From NCBI GenBank assembly GCA_960531495.1, contig OY482851.1, forward strand, positions 9,468,214 through 9,532,213: a DNA stretch of 64,000 nt, written 5' to 3'. The notes beneath the pieces are model-generated. The model did not search any database and was not told the origin of the DNA. It saw only the letters and a program-made list of their open reading frames with translations. Every line of letters begins with the position of its first letter. Position 1 is the first letter of the stretch. Below, piece by piece: positions 1-25,765 of this stretch. The DNA is from Zeus faber. Taxonomy: Eukaryota; Chordata; Actinopteri; Zeiformes; Zeidae. The position numbers were made by a program, and so were the translations under genes.

Positions 1-12929
<12,929 letters not shown>

Positions 12930-13077
12930 ATTTCATTGAAGCGAACCGGGAGCGCTAGTAGAGAGTGCGGGCCACTGGAGTGCCATTGGAGTTAGAGGTG
13001 TGGACACCACCGCGGTCCTCCTGGGTCCTGCAGGGGCCACTGGCATCTGCACGCTCCTCCACAGACACACACATGCG

Positions 13078-13112
<35 letters not shown>

Positions 13113-13712
13113 GCACACATTCACGGGAGGAACCAGGAATCGGGACGTGCGGGAAGGAGAGAGATTCAAGTGAGAAGAGGAAGAGGAGGAGGAGTGTTTC
13201 TGCAGGATCTGGTTTCTGCAGGAGGAGGAGGAGGAGGGTGCAGAGCTGCAGGGCTGTGCACACCGGAGCAGACTGTTTCAATGGCAGAATATTAACCTCG
13301 GTGACGAATATTATCCTCACGTGTTACTGTTTCGTATTTAAATCTGTCCACTCCAAACTGCTGCTGTTCTGGCTTCCGGCGGCAGAGGAGGGGTGTAAGC
13401 CTGTATGACTCCAAACGTTGGCGTCGGGTGGAACAAGTGGCTCTGATCCGTCCCCTCCTTTCGGTGACTGAACGACACCTTCCAAGAACTCCCATTGTTA
13501 AACAGGACAAATCCAGGGGGGTCGTTCGAACCAGACCATCTACTTAAGTAAATGTCTCTTAAATGTACTCTAAGCATTAAATGTGAAGATACTTCTATTT
13601 TATTTGTATGATTTGGACATATATATAAATGGTGATATAAAAAGAAAAACCGAACTGAATATATTCAAGTAAATACAGATACTTGACAATTTACCCAAGT
13701 ATAGTTAAGACT

Positions 13713-13739
13713 TATCTATCTATCTATCTATCTATCTAA

Positions 13740-13801
<62 letters not shown>

Positions 13802-13821
13802 GTCTATCTGTCTGTCTATCG

Positions 13822-13862
<41 letters not shown>
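13713..13862. repeat. CTAT then CTGT tetranucleotide array
   Basis: About 95 bp of CTAT units that change to CTGT units after about 13800. Such a change of unit is typical of a spreading point mutation in a tetranucleotide array. Confidence 0.95.
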
Positions 13863-13866
<4 letters not shown>

Positions 13867-14890
13867 CCAACAAAGTGTACATTCTCAAAGTATACAGTAG
13901 TCACACCCACCTCCAGCACAATCCAGCACAACCACCCTCACACTTTTCCGGACAGAGCGAGCGAGAGAGGGAGAGAGAGAGGGAGAGAGGAGGGGGTAAC
14001 CATAACAGCACCAAGAAGTCTGACTAACTGTGGTGTTCTGCTCCACAGGACACAACAAATCCCCACAGGACCAGACCAATCAAAGCCAGGACTGAAATTA
14101 AGCAATAAAGGGCCTTTGTTGGGGTTTTTTCCTTTTTTGTGTGTGTGAGTATGTGTGTTTTTGTTTTTTTTTACATAAGAACGAATATAGAACACAGTGG
14201 CTATTTCAGAAAGTACTGCCTTGCTGGAAATACCACACCCTCACACAAGCAACAGTTTGAATGACATATAGCATGTTGTTAACTGTACTTGTATTGTAAT
14301 CAATACCAAGAATGGATACAATTAAGACAGACATCACACAAACTACTGTATAACTTATGTTAATTATATTAATATAGCATATTGTGGACGACAGCCACTA
14401 AATATGACATCCTGTTGAATGGGTATCGTTTGCCAACACACCAGATTTGTGTCTTGAAGGCGCTCTGGATTAGGTTCAATCAAATAACGAATCCTGTTCT
14501 TATCATTTCCAGAGACACTACCCAAACTGACCCCCTGACGTCCCCTGTTAGAGTAATGTGCAACAGACTGTGAAATGTCTGATCTTGGAAAATAATCAGG
14601 ACCCTCTGTGAGTCATTGTTAGGAGAGGAGGAGTTGTTCAGGAGGACAGCACTACAGCATTCCTCATATTTCTTGAGCTGGTTAGACTCCGATGCACAAG
14701 GTATTATATCACTGTTAATTTACAGTATTTTAGGTTTTGCGTCAGTTTAAGCTATATATATTTTTCTCCTTTTCACTAGCCCAGGACATGTAAGCAATTG
14801 GGTCAGGGATAAATTTGTAACCCCTTATTTTAAAATTGTTCCTGTGTTCTTCTAATGTTGGGTTTTGCCCATTGATGTGGGTTAAGGAAG

Positions 14891-15177
14891 TGTGGCAGTG
14901 GGGAGTGGTTTTGGCGCCATCTGCAGGTGGGGAGAGCCGGCTCTAGCAACCATAAGGGGACGCAGCTGCAGGAGATTTGGGTGGCTAGGAGAGGGCTCAA
15001 TAGCTGCGGCGGTTTCACCTTTCACCTGTCAGAGTGGCTGGGTTCCCGTTCCAGACTGCGCGCTACCTTTTTGGACGTGTACGTTTGTTTGAAAGCCAAA
15101 CGTTTCCTTTAAATAAACCCCCAGCCTAAGCTGTTTTGGATTCTACCTGCCTCTAGGTCCATCTCTACCCTGTGACA
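14891..15177 (+). mobile_element. Possible old solo LTR (weak)
   Basis: A stretch that starts TGTGGCAG and ends TGTGACA, with an AATAAA at 15112 some 60 bases before the end. This is LTR-like in layout, but no target duplication and no internal region are visible, so it may be unrelated. If real it is an old, isolated fossil of unassigned family. Confidence 0.25.
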
Positions 15178-16295
15178 GACAAGAGACTTGTTACTGGATG
15201 TTACTTAGAAATGTGTGTGGGAAGTGTTGTCACTTTGTGAAAAAATCAACTCGCCTGAATTGCCTGAAGTATAGGACGACAGAGTTAAACATTAACTTCA
15301 TATTAATGTTTTTCTTGCAGTGTGCAATCCTCAGATCAACTTTATATTGTTCAGTGAACTGTATTCACTTTAAAGTTCATATTTAAAGGTGCAGCGTGTA
15401 TAATTAAGTGGCATGTAGAGGTGGGTTTGCAGATGGAAACAATCTGAATTTCTAATCATCTGAAATCCAACTGTATAAACCAAGACAGCTAAAATTATAA
15501 CAAGTATCATCAATGTTTCAGTGAATCTTGAAAGAGTGTGATAGAGTTGTCCACTATAGAATACCGTCAAATTACTGACATTTTCAATTGGGCATCTGAA
15601 CAGTGTTGCCGTGATGCCAAGCACTGTGATTTCAGCAACAAAAACATTGACAGGTTTTTCATCATTGTGTCTACCTGTGGAGTAAACAAAAACATGCATG
15701 TGTGTATATAACAGAATAGGACAACCTCACTGCAACAGCCTTCAAGGAATCAGCCTGTCACAGGAAAACAGCCGTTCTTTTTTGCACATTTGAATTTTTT
15801 TGGATGCTCTGAATACTGAAGATGGATGCTCTAGGCATAGAATGGCCCTTTTATGATTCTTAAATCCAACAGACCGCGAGTCATGACAGTGAGGTGGTGT
15901 ATCAACATTATACTAAATCATCTTGACCCGTAAATAGAAAAGTTTGTAACGTTAATGTAAATTGCCTGGTCCTGGTCCAAATGTCTCTAAATAAAGTGTT
16001 GGACCGTGGCTAAAAAGTCTTTCTAGACATGGAAAAACTCCCTTTTCCCTTTCTCAAAGGGAAAACACAGAGGTTTCAGACAATAGAACTTCCTGAATAT
16101 TCCTATTCACCTCATGAAAGAAATTGTAATATAAATCAGTATGACATAATACATAACAATATCACAGTTATTTATTTTCTCCTTTTATATTTGTTTGATT
16201 GTGTTTGTTTGTTTGCTCTAACGTCGATTGTAATTTTAAAATCCCCCCCCACCCCTTCTTCTTCGGTAGAGTGTGTCTTGTATCCCCGTCTGTGT

Positions 16296-16613
16296 CAGAG
16301 GTTCTCAACTTGTGGTCCAGGGAGCCCCAGGGGACCTTTTTAGGTGCCAGGGGGTCCCCTGCAAAATGATTAAAAGTAAGAAACGTCACCATCATTTCAT
16401 TTACAAGGCGTTGACACCATTAGAGAATGTACAACAATGTCTGTTTTGTGCATAGTTTCAAATAGTTATCTCTAAAACTATAGTATAGCCAGGTATGGAA
16501 GTTTGGACTAAATCACACGTTAGAATAAAAATCCTCTCAGATTGTGGCCCCAAGATACGATGCCCTAATGCGGGTCCGGAGGGTCCTTGAAGTGAAATAA
16601 GGTTGAGAATCTG
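16296..16613. mobile_element. Non-autonomous hAT-like element
   Basis: About 318 bp bounded by inverted ends: CAGAGGTTCTCAACTTGTGG on the left, and CAGATTCTCAACCTTATTTC reading inward from the right. CAG-G-GTTCTCAA ends are typical of vertebrate hAT-derived short elements. No coding sequence, and no 8-bp target duplication survives (GTCTGTGT against TGTGCTAT), so it is old. Confidence 0.6.
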
Positions 16614-16724
16614 TGTGCTATGTAATGTGATCTTTAAAAAAACAAACAAAAAAAAAAAAAAAACAATTGATGAGTGAACAATTAAACTGTTTAATCAATA
16701 CAATCGATTCTAATCTTTTAAATC

Positions 16725-16990
16725 CACTTGGACCACCTCTTCCTGGCCACGCGGCGGCGCTGTTTCGCACACCGCAGTGAACTTTGGTCTACTGAGGCTG
16801 CGCAATGGGCGTGCTGCCGCCGCCGCCGCCGCCGCTCTAATGACCGAGGAGTTCCTGGAGGGAACAATGTGGACCGGAGCCTGACAGGTGAGCCCCAAAC
16901 GACACACCTTCCACCGGGGAACCGCGACTAAACGGCTGGTCCGGCGAGCTCACGTCCGGGCAAACTTTATGCGCTGGAATCGGGTGGGGG
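16725..16990 (+). promoter_or_regulatory. GC-rich gpat3 promoter and probable 5' non-coding exon
   Basis: A CpG-rich patch with a GCC run (16817-16834) ends in CCTGACAG followed by GTGAGC, a strong donor at 16887/16888. The next acceptor, TTTCACAG, is at 17608, just before the gpat3 start codon. I infer a non-coding first exon ending at 16887. Its ATG at 16867 opens only a five-codon upstream frame (ATG TGG ACC GGA GCC TGA). Confidence 0.55.
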
Positions 16991-17620
16991 AATTGAGTCT
17001 TTCGCCGCTAACTCACGGAGTTTAACGCAGGCAGTTGGACAAAACAGGACAAACTTGATTGTGTTTATTTATCTATTTATTTATGTATATATTTTTTAAC
17101 CTAAAACATTTTCCTCGTTATGCACCGGTGCAGTTAAAAAGTCGTAGAAAGTCTTAAATTGTTAGTTTTACAATAGTTTTACGAGGCTTAAGCCTTAAAA
17201 GTCGTTAAATACTCTTAAACTACGATTTATAAAGTCTTAATTTCAACCTAATAACGAATTGTATAATTAATATATAATAAATAATAACTATGGTTGTTTC
17301 ATTGTTATTTTGTTTACTTTCCTACTTTCCTTTAGTTCCTAATCCTAACAATCGTGTGCCTTGCTGCCTGACCTGTTTTAATCTCACCTTGATCCCTGAG
17401 AGGCTGCTGATGCCTGCCCTGCCCTGCCTGCCCTGACACCCTTCGGTCGGTGTCATACGCCCGTTTTCCCCCCAATTAACCAGGTTTCCCTGGCACCGCC
17501 CCATGGTTGACGTCTACCGGCGGCCTGGGCTTCCCCACCGAGACCTTCGGGATCACCTCCGGGCCACATGGCCGCTCTCTGAACGTGTCCCCCCCGTGTT
17601 TTTCACAGAGCCCGCCGGAG

Positions 17621-18391
17621 ATGGAGGACTTCCGGGCCGTGGCCCTGTGGGGGCTGGAGATGTGGTTCTGCCTGGTCGTGGCCTTCATCATGCTGCCAGC
17701 CATGTTTGGCTTCTCGCTGGGCATCTCTGAGGCCTACATGAACGTCCTGGTGAAAACCCTGGAGGTAGCGCTCGAAATAATACTAACGATGACGATGGTG
17801 AATTAAACTGTAAATCAATAAATCAATAAATCACAGCGGGGACCTTGAACGTCTGCCCCCTTCCACAGTGGGCCACTTTGAAGATGCAACGGAAAATCGC
17901 AGTTGATCGTATGCTCAAGATGTCGTCGTCCAATGGTGAGTAGATTAATAGATAAGTGCACTGACACTACACGGCGTGGTTTGCTTCAGATGACCAGATA
18001 TGGGCTTAGCTCGGAGGTGAGCGTGTTGTCATATCGTTGGTTTTGAAATACTGGGTGTCGTCCCACGCTTGGCATTTCCTGAATTGACATAACTCCTCAT
18101 AGACTCCTTGCAAGTCTAAACAAGCCGCTTGCGATAATATGGTCCGTTGAGAAAAAAAAGAAAAAGGGGGAAAAAAATAATAATAATAATTTACATTTGC
18201 ACATACAATGGGTTGATAATGTCAGACCAGAGGAAAATATCGAGGGGTGTTTGAATCCTGACCTGAGAACAAAACGTATATATTTTATCCTGCCCTGAGA
18301 TCTGCTGCGGTGGACCATGGTTTTGAAATGGAGGTGTAATGTACTGTGTAAGGATTTATGTTTATTTTTAATGTTATCAATACAGTTCCAT

Positions 18392-18423
<32 letters not shown>

Positions 18424-21400
18424 TTGGTACGAATATAATCCCACAGAGTAGAGGTTTATAGATGAAAACGATAGAATGTCAGTCTTCTTCTTATTTTTGG
18501 TTCTACTTGTGAAATGCGTCTCCAGTTCTAAAAGGCACAACGATGAACTGTGTCAAATTATTTAAGGGCGAAACGGCCGGCAATATGCGTGTCACGGTAA
18601 ACAAAAGCAGACATTAAAGTTTATTTTGCGGTGGCTTTCCTGGCTTCAGGAGAGAAACAAGAAACCGCATTTTATTTTTAGCTCCTATTTTTCTATTTTC
18701 AAGCTTCGCGTTGAGCGAGCAGCTCGTCAAGCTGCTATCCAGCCAGATTCCCAGGTCTCGCCCCAGGTCACCTTCAGCATATAAACAACACACAGAGGTT
18801 TGTTTAGAGGGTGTTCCCACGTCCTCGAGTTGCGCGGTTCTTCCGCTTGTTCGCCGTCCGAGTCCTGCTGCCGGAGTCTGGTCTTTTTTACGGTGCCACA
18901 GTCTCCGTCTGTTAAGACATTTTATGAAGGCAACAAAAGCAACGCAGGACTGAGGACTCTGGGATATCGTCCTATCTGACAAGATACTGTTACTCAACAC
19001 TATCAGCCCCAGCCAACCACACCAGGGCTTACACGCTCTGTGGCACGGGGAGACTAGACAGCGCTACAAAGTCCAAAAGGCGTGAATGCTGAATTGTTTG
19101 GAAAGCGGAGAACGAGGGTAGCCAGCAAAAAGCACTTCACAAACAAATATAAAGAATGCCTTTTATAGTCAGGAAAGTTGAGATTTTGATATTCAACATG
19201 GACATCATCGCTGCGGGTTTTGGACTTTGTCTGTGTTTTATCAGATACCGCGGCTCCTTCCCACCTTGTGCCAGTTCAGCTGTTCATCTGAACGGGGGAG
19301 GGGCGGGGGGTCCCAAAATGAGACACATTGGTTTCACTGGTCCATCAACTGTTGACGTGTGATGTTATCTTTGGGGGTTTCCGGGTGAAAGTCGGTGTCT
19401 GCGGGGTGCCATTATATGCTCCTTTTGTTCATTCTTCCCTTGATTTTTGATCAGCAAAGAAAAGAGAAGCGCTCCCTTATCTGGCTGAACCTTATCTGCA
19501 AGCCAAGAGTTGAGTCCACTCTAAAGCTTAGTCTCTAAATAACCGTGTGGTATAAACATACATATTTCACCATCATCCCATTTTATCCCCGTGAAATATT
19601 TCTGCCCTCTGTTTTTTCTTTCGTATTTAATTTAATCTTTTTTTTTTTTATCCTATATTTTATGGGCGTCCAAGACTCCACAACTGTGATATATTCTCTG
19701 TTGACTGAAAAATAGCCTCTTAACCGTTACCCTTGCATTTTCAAGAACTATCTGCAACCTAATATGTAAGAATCCTGACGAGTTCTGGCGAATTCTCAGT
19801 CTTGCCCATGGTGCCTGAAGAATGCTGATTGTTTTGTTTTATTTTATTAATTTTTTTTATTTTATTTTTTAATCATTTTTAGCATGAGCGTAACAACTGA
19901 CTGTTTATGTATATTTGAACCCGTGCATTGTTGCCAGGTCTCATCCAGAGGGGCAACGGCTCCATGGAGAAGGAGCTGGAGGAGCTGAGACGCAGTCGCC
20001 CCAAACCATCACTGGGAGGTGACTTCACGCTGAGCGACTGTTTCTACTTCACCAGGAGGGGAATAGAGAGCATCGTGGAGGACGAGGTCACTTCGCCTTC
20101 TCTATTATAATTCTGACAGGGAAGATTTATTTTGTCTGAAACGTAATAAGTTATCGGTTGCATAACGAATTTGAAAGTTCCTGGCCACGCTATTTTGGTG
20201 TTTATTTGTGACGCCTCTGCCCCGGGTTCCAGGTGACCCAGCGGTTTTCTTCAGAAGAGCTGGTGTCGTGGAACCTGTTGACGCGGACCAACAATGACTT
20301 CCAGTACATCAGTCTGAGGCTGACGCTGGTCTACGCTCTGGGCGTCCTGATCAGATACTGCATCCTGGCCCCACTCAGGTTCACAGGGCATTATTATTAT
20401 TATTATTATTATTACTTTTGTTGTTGTTGTTATTATTGTTATTATTGTTATTATTATAAGGGGTCCAGCCTGCAGGTTGAGGTAGAGGTTGAGGTCTTGT
20501 TAGAACCAGGACATTTCAGACGTCTTGTCGTTCGAGTTTTATCAAAATCAATGTACATTTGGAGCAGGAATTCGTGAAAAACTTTTGTCATATGTCCGGA
20601 AGTATAAGAACGCTGAGACGATTTGATTAGTTTCAGGAGCGGGCCGCTTTGTGACATCATGAACCGATGGTATATAAGTCTGGTGACCATCTCTGAGGGT
20701 TGTGCTGTGTAGCCCGCATAGTGGTTGCTCCGCGAGACGAGCAACCAGGAGACGACAGACCGGCGGAGCTGATGCAGCGTTCAATGTAAACTCGGAAAAT
20801 CACGCTGTGTTTCAGAAACCCGGGAAAACTGTAATGTGTACCTAACACGACTGAACTGGACTGGACCCCTAATGTTCCCTGTTATTGCTCTGCGTTTTTA
20901 TTTATTTTATTTTTTTCACTCCTACGTTTTTCAGGTTAAAAGTATCTTACTGTGACAACGGTAGTACAGAGAGGAACTCCGACATCTTGTTGTTGGAGTT
21001 TGATCAATAGCCATCTACATTCGGAGTAGAGATTCGTGAAAAACTGTCGTCATTTCATTAGTTTCAGGAGCGTGCCGTGTTATGACATCATCATCCAAAG
21101 TTATATACGTCCAAACTTCGTCTCTGGGAAGTCATTCCCCTCCAGCCACTTGCGAGTGTGACATTGAGACCGACATCTTGGGCCGGGGCTACGTTTAAAG
21201 GAAGCTTAGATAACTGTAACCCATGCTGCGTTTTACAACATGAAACCCCAGTCTTGAAAACTTGGAGCCTGTACTTTCAACGGCTTTTTACCTCCATTGC
21301 TTTCATGTCAACCAATTACAGAATTATTGCTTAACGAATAAAAATTTTTGTTTTGTTTTGTTTTTGGGCAGCACAAAAAAAGAAACAATTCAAATGATAA

Positions 21401-23354
21401 AATTAGAGATGAATATGTCAGATTGATGTAATTTGTGATTGAGCTTAACCGTAACCTTTTTCAAATCGTAACCGTTCACTTTTATCCTCCCATCTGACAC
21501 ACTTTTGTAATCACTACTTCCATTTCATGCAGCTTGAGTTGGTTATTACCTTCAATTGTTCAGCGAAAATCCTGTTGTTTTGGCTTTTTAGAATCACACT
21601 GGCGGCCATCGGCCTCTCCTGGCTCGTCATAGGAACGTCTGCTGTTGGATTCCTTCCCAATTGGAGGTCACTACACCAATTCGGCACTTAAATCACAATT
21701 TATTACTATATTGTTTTGAACCGAGATAAACATGTATTTATCTCTATTTGTCCGTAATTATGTCCGACTGTTGACATCCTCGCCGCAGGATAAAGTCCTG
21801 GCTGAGCGAGTGGGTCCACGTCATGTGCTACAGGATTTGCGCTCGAGGACTCTCCGCCACCATCTGCTATCACAACAAGTCAGTAAATCACCTTTTTTCT
21901 CACGCCCCGAGAGAGATGAAAATGACCACGTCCTTGTACATTAATCATGTGGTTTCATGCATCCTTGCATTCACAGGGAAAACATACCCAAAAAGGGAGG
22001 GATCTGTGTTGCCAATCACACCTCTCCCATAGACATAGTCATTCTGTGTAATGATACTTGCTACGCTATGGTATGTGAACCCCATTCCTACAAGCATAAA
22101 AATAGAAGTTTAACACATCTTTCCGTATTTAACTCAGTTTTTTTTCGGGTAATGTGTGTTCTGCAGGTGGGCCAGGTGCACGGGGGCCTGATGGGCGTCA
22201 TCCAGAGAGCGATGGTCCGATCCTGTCCTCATGTGTGGTTCGAGAGGGCGGAAATGAAAGATCGCCACCTTGTTACCAAGAGGTTGGTTCCCCAAAGTAT
22301 AACAAAGGTTCAGTCCTTTGCTCATTAAAACTTAAAAAAAAAAATGTTCCACATATGTCGGCAAAGAATGAATTCCTTTTTCCGGCCCAGTTCTCTCAGA
22401 TAACGGGAGTGAAAAGTCTCTTACATTTTCCTGGCGGTAGATTTCGCACAGATATTTAATTTCAGAGCTGCTCCTGAACCGCGACTCATCTGTTTAGAAT
22501 TCCAAGACCTGTGAAGTTTTATTTTCTTTTTTTTCTCTCCATTGACTGTGTTCCTGCACGTTTCACTCGCAGGTTGAGAGATCACGTTAATGACAAGACT
22601 AAACTTCCCATCCTGATTTTCCCGGAGGGTGAGTGTCTCCGTGGTGAACGTCGTGTCGCCTCCCTTCTGTAATGGATAGGATTGGGCGAGCTCTTATCTT
22701 AGGTCTATCTTTAGACTGGCCTCTGGGCGAATACCAAAAAAAACAAAAAACGGTAGTTATCCTTTTTCTGTGGATTCGGAAAGGATTAAAGGATCTCTTG
22801 ATTTCCATAGGCACCTGTGTCAACAACACGTCTGTCATGATGTTTAAGAAAGGAAGTTTTGAAATCGGAGGAACGATATACCCGGTAGCTATTAAGGTAC
22901 TAAAATCCAACACTTGTTTTTCTACTTTTTATTCAAGCGTTGCACCTTTGTTAAATCTTATTCTTATTCAATTTCATAACGTTATCCTTCCATGCGCTCA
23001 ACTTGGCCTTTGTGCGATCCTCAGTATGACCCTAAGTTTGGAGATGCCTTCTGGAACAGTTCCAAGTACAGCATGGTCAACTACCTGTTGAGGATGATGA
23101 CGAGCTGGGCGCTGGTCTGTGACGTCTGGTATCTGCCAGCCATGCACCAGCAGGTGTGTGTCCTTGACGTAGTTCCATACACCTTCCACTAACTAGTCTT
23201 TTTCTACTGGTCTCATTTTCCTGCATATTTTCTTGCAAATTTGTTCTCCACACTTAAATCTGTATAAATAATCTTACACCGGTATTGTTTACACTAGAAC
23301 TTTCGGTATTCCCTCTCAGCTATTATTTTCTGATGTTGTTTTTTCTAATACACC

Positions 23355-23404
<50 letters not shown>

Positions 23405-23529
23405 CCCCCAAGGGTCAATACATTTCCATGAAATCTAATCAAACATGATGTGATGCATTTGGCGACAGCTATACTTGCAATACGAGTCTGCTTTGCCTTG
23501 TACTGTACTCTACCACAAAGCGCGCGCAG

Positions 23530-23611
<82 letters not shown>

Positions 23612-24254
23612 AGCTTCATGCACAACACACTCTTATGATTGTCTTGCTGTTTATTGAACTGCGTCAGGAAGGTGAGGATGCTGTCCAGTTTGCCAACAGA
23701 GTCAAGTCAGCCATCGCTCACCAGGGAGGCCTTGTCGATCTCCAGTGGTAAGGCTTTTCTTTGGACTTTGTGTACTTTGTTTAATATTGCCATTATTGTT
23801 GTCCCACTTTTGAAAATACTGATACAGTACATATAGTCGAATTAGCCAGGGATTCCCAAACTGGGGTCGGCTGCTCCCTAGGGGTTTGTGAAGGAATTGC
23901 AATGGGTGAGCAGCAAACTTTATTTTACTTAAAAAAAAAATAATAATAAAAAATCTGTTAAGTGCGTTCGTGAGATTAAAAAAAGTGTATGCAGCCCTGG
24001 CTTGTCAAAGATTTCAAATTTTTTTCAAATTTTATTTGTCACATACATATTGCACTGTACAGCGTGTGGTGAAATGCTTTTGGGTAAACTCCAGAGACCG
24101 TGCTGGGCAGAGCGGTCAAAAAATAACTGCACTTGGCGTCTTCTGCAGGGATGGAGGCCTGAAGAGGGGAAAGGTCAAGGAGTCTTTTAAAGAGGAGCAG
24201 CAGAAGCAGTACAGCAGCATGGTGGTCGGGGAGGACAGCAGCAGCAGTGACTGA
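17621..24254 (+). CDS. gpat3: Glycerol-3-phosphate acyltransferase 3
   Basis: ER membrane enzyme that acylates glycerol-3-phosphate to lysophosphatidic acid, the first step of triglyceride and phospholipid synthesis. Coding exons: 17621-17764, 17869-17935, 19938-20086, 20233-20378, 21592-21666, 21789-21878, 21977-22070, 22167-22282, 22573-22628, 22811-22896, 23025-23153, 23668-23747, 24149-24254; phases agree throughout, giving 445 residues (human GPAT3 is 434). The acyltransferase motif NHTSPID (about 237-243) and the FPEGT motif (about 310-314) are intact. Hydrophobic segments lie near residues 10-30 and in the LGVLIRYCILAPLR to WLVIGTSAVGFLP region. LGISEAYMNVLVKTLEWAT, the IIQR-type stretch and EDEVTQRFSSEELVSW fit GPAT3 better than GPAT4. 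The C-terminus is serine-rich (EDSSSSD). An ATTAAA near 24499 is a likely poly(A) signal. Confidence 0.93.
20392..20458. repeat. TTA/TTG trinucleotide tract
   Basis: Short imperfect trinucleotide tract in gpat3 intron 4, about 14 bases after the donor of the 20233-20378 exon. Confidence 0.9.
20500..21165. repeat. Diverged tandem duplication in gpat3 intron 4
   Basis: Two related blocks of about 200 bp, near 20510-20700 and 20965-21150, share in order: GACATCTTG/GACGTCTTG, a GAGTTT-ATCAA stretch, TACATT-GGAG, ATTCGTGAAAAACT, GTTTCAGGAGCG-GCCG, TGACATCAT and a TATA-like GTATATAAGTC/TTATATACGTC. The copies are clearly diverged. No open frame is conserved between them. Confidence 0.7.
23355..23404. 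repeat. ATT trinucleotide array
   Basis: About 50 bp of uninterrupted ATT units in gpat3 intron 11. A long CA array (23529-23607) follows in the same intron. Confidence 0.95.
23529..23607. repeat. CA microsatellite
   Basis: About 38 uninterrupted CA units in gpat3 intron 11, 60 bases before the acceptor of the 23668 exon. Confidence 0.97.
23846..24120 (+). repeat. Dispersed-repeat fragments in the last gpat3 intron
   Basis: CAGGGATTCCCAAACTGGGG at 23847 resembles one end of a hAT-derived element. TTTATTTGTCACATACATAT through GTGGTGAAATGCTT (about 24033-24080) is a common teleost dispersed repeat. Limits and partner ends are not clear. Confidence 0.5.
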
Positions 24255-24729
24255 TTTCACAGCACGTTAGACGACACAAGAATATACTGTACACCGGACA
24301 TAGACCTCTCCTCCCCAAGTGGCTCCACACAATATGGAATACTGCTGAATGTCTGAACACTACCAACCAGAGGACGGGTCTTCATTTATCTACCCTAAGG
24401 TATTGTGTGTACTTTAACTGTGAACTGTAAATGAGAGATTGCACATTGTTTTGAGATGTTTCCGACACATGAACACACTATTGGCACATTGGTTGTAAAT
24501 TAAAGTACTACTAAGAGGCATGTTCTGCCATCGTGAGTCCGAGCGCTTTAGAGTTTAACTGTTTAATAGCACTGAATAACACTGATAGCCGCTGAGAATC
24601 AGTTTTCACATCATCAAAATGTGAAAAAAGGCGAAAAAAAAAAAAAGATGCAGGCATAAGGTTTTGGCACTTAAATAATACATTACAGCAGTGAGTATTA
24701 ACAACGTTTTAAATACTCGTGTGTGGTGT

Positions 24730-25701
24730 TTATAGGAGAGTACACGTTTTGGACTTTTTGGAACTCTTGCCGCTTGACAGTTTGTTGGAGAGGTCCCTGC
24801 GGCTTCCTCTGGCGTTCTGTGTGTTCTCAAAAATGGGCCTTCCTGGGGGAAAAAAGGGATATACTCTATGCACTTATTAGTGTGTTTTCGCCAGATGCTT
24901 GTGGATAATTCAGCACAAACAGTAGATTGCTGGTGTTCTCACCGTCTCTCTTGTCTTCGCACGGAAGAATGGAATCCTGTAACATAAAGAAACAAATACC
25001 ATGTCAAATAAATGTGAAGGACGAACGTTGAAAATCTTTTTACAGGCGTCTGTGAACACTCTTCAGTCAATCAGTTCAACATATTACTCACCCCTGCAGA
25101 GTCATGTTCATGCTTCAGTTTCTGTGTGGATTCTAGATAACTGGGTGAAAGAAAACGGTGGGTTTTTCGGTTTTTTTTTTTTTTTTTTTTTGATCGTGGT
25201 TTATTAAACATTAATGAGGCAGATTAGCGCCTGACGTCATTATCGCAGCCCGCACAGGTCAGAATGACTCAGAGGTTACTATTTATTTGGACCGGCTGTG
25301 TCAACATTTAAGAGCTTTTCATTGCCGAGCAATGAAAGACTGTGAATATGAAATTGCTCTATTACAGAAGCCATGTTTTTTTTTTTTTTTGTTTTTTTTG
25401 GTTTTTTTCACACATTTATGATGAAACACAAATCATTCTACATACAACAACGAAAATGGAAATATTTAGCAACATATGAACATAATCTATCAGCTATTTT
25501 TGTCTATGGTTATAGACAACTACTCAAATTCCACATGAAAATAAACCATACTGTAACTGGAATTTAAATGCTGCAAAACAAAAAATCGGCCTCTGAGTTG
25601 TATATCTCTTTAAGATGGACAGATGCTTTCTTCATCCCCAGAGGGAAATTGCAATGAGTTATGTATACATTAATCTAATCACAATATATATATATATTAT
25701 A

Positions 25702-25765
<64 letters not shown>

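Larger units (their letters stand above)
12930..16720. other. Intergenic gap between divergent adamts12 and gpat3
   Basis: About 3.8 kb without a gene. It holds short CA (13078-13110) and CTAT/CTGT (13713-13862) arrays, a GA-rich patch (13950-13990), a possible old solo LTR (14891-15177) and a hAT-like non-autonomous element (16296-16613). Promoter elements for either gene are not obvious; adamts12 transcription probably starts within a few hundred bases of 12929. Confidence 0.6.

Noticed and set aside
13885-14195. Minus-strand serine/leucine-rich frames
   Set aside because: They cover GA-rich low-complexity DNA and have no splice partners.
18614-19000. 128-codon minus-strand frame in gpat3 intron 2, with an overlapping plus-strand frame
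   Set aside because: No recognisable domain, no convincing splice signals, and both strands are open, which suggests chance.
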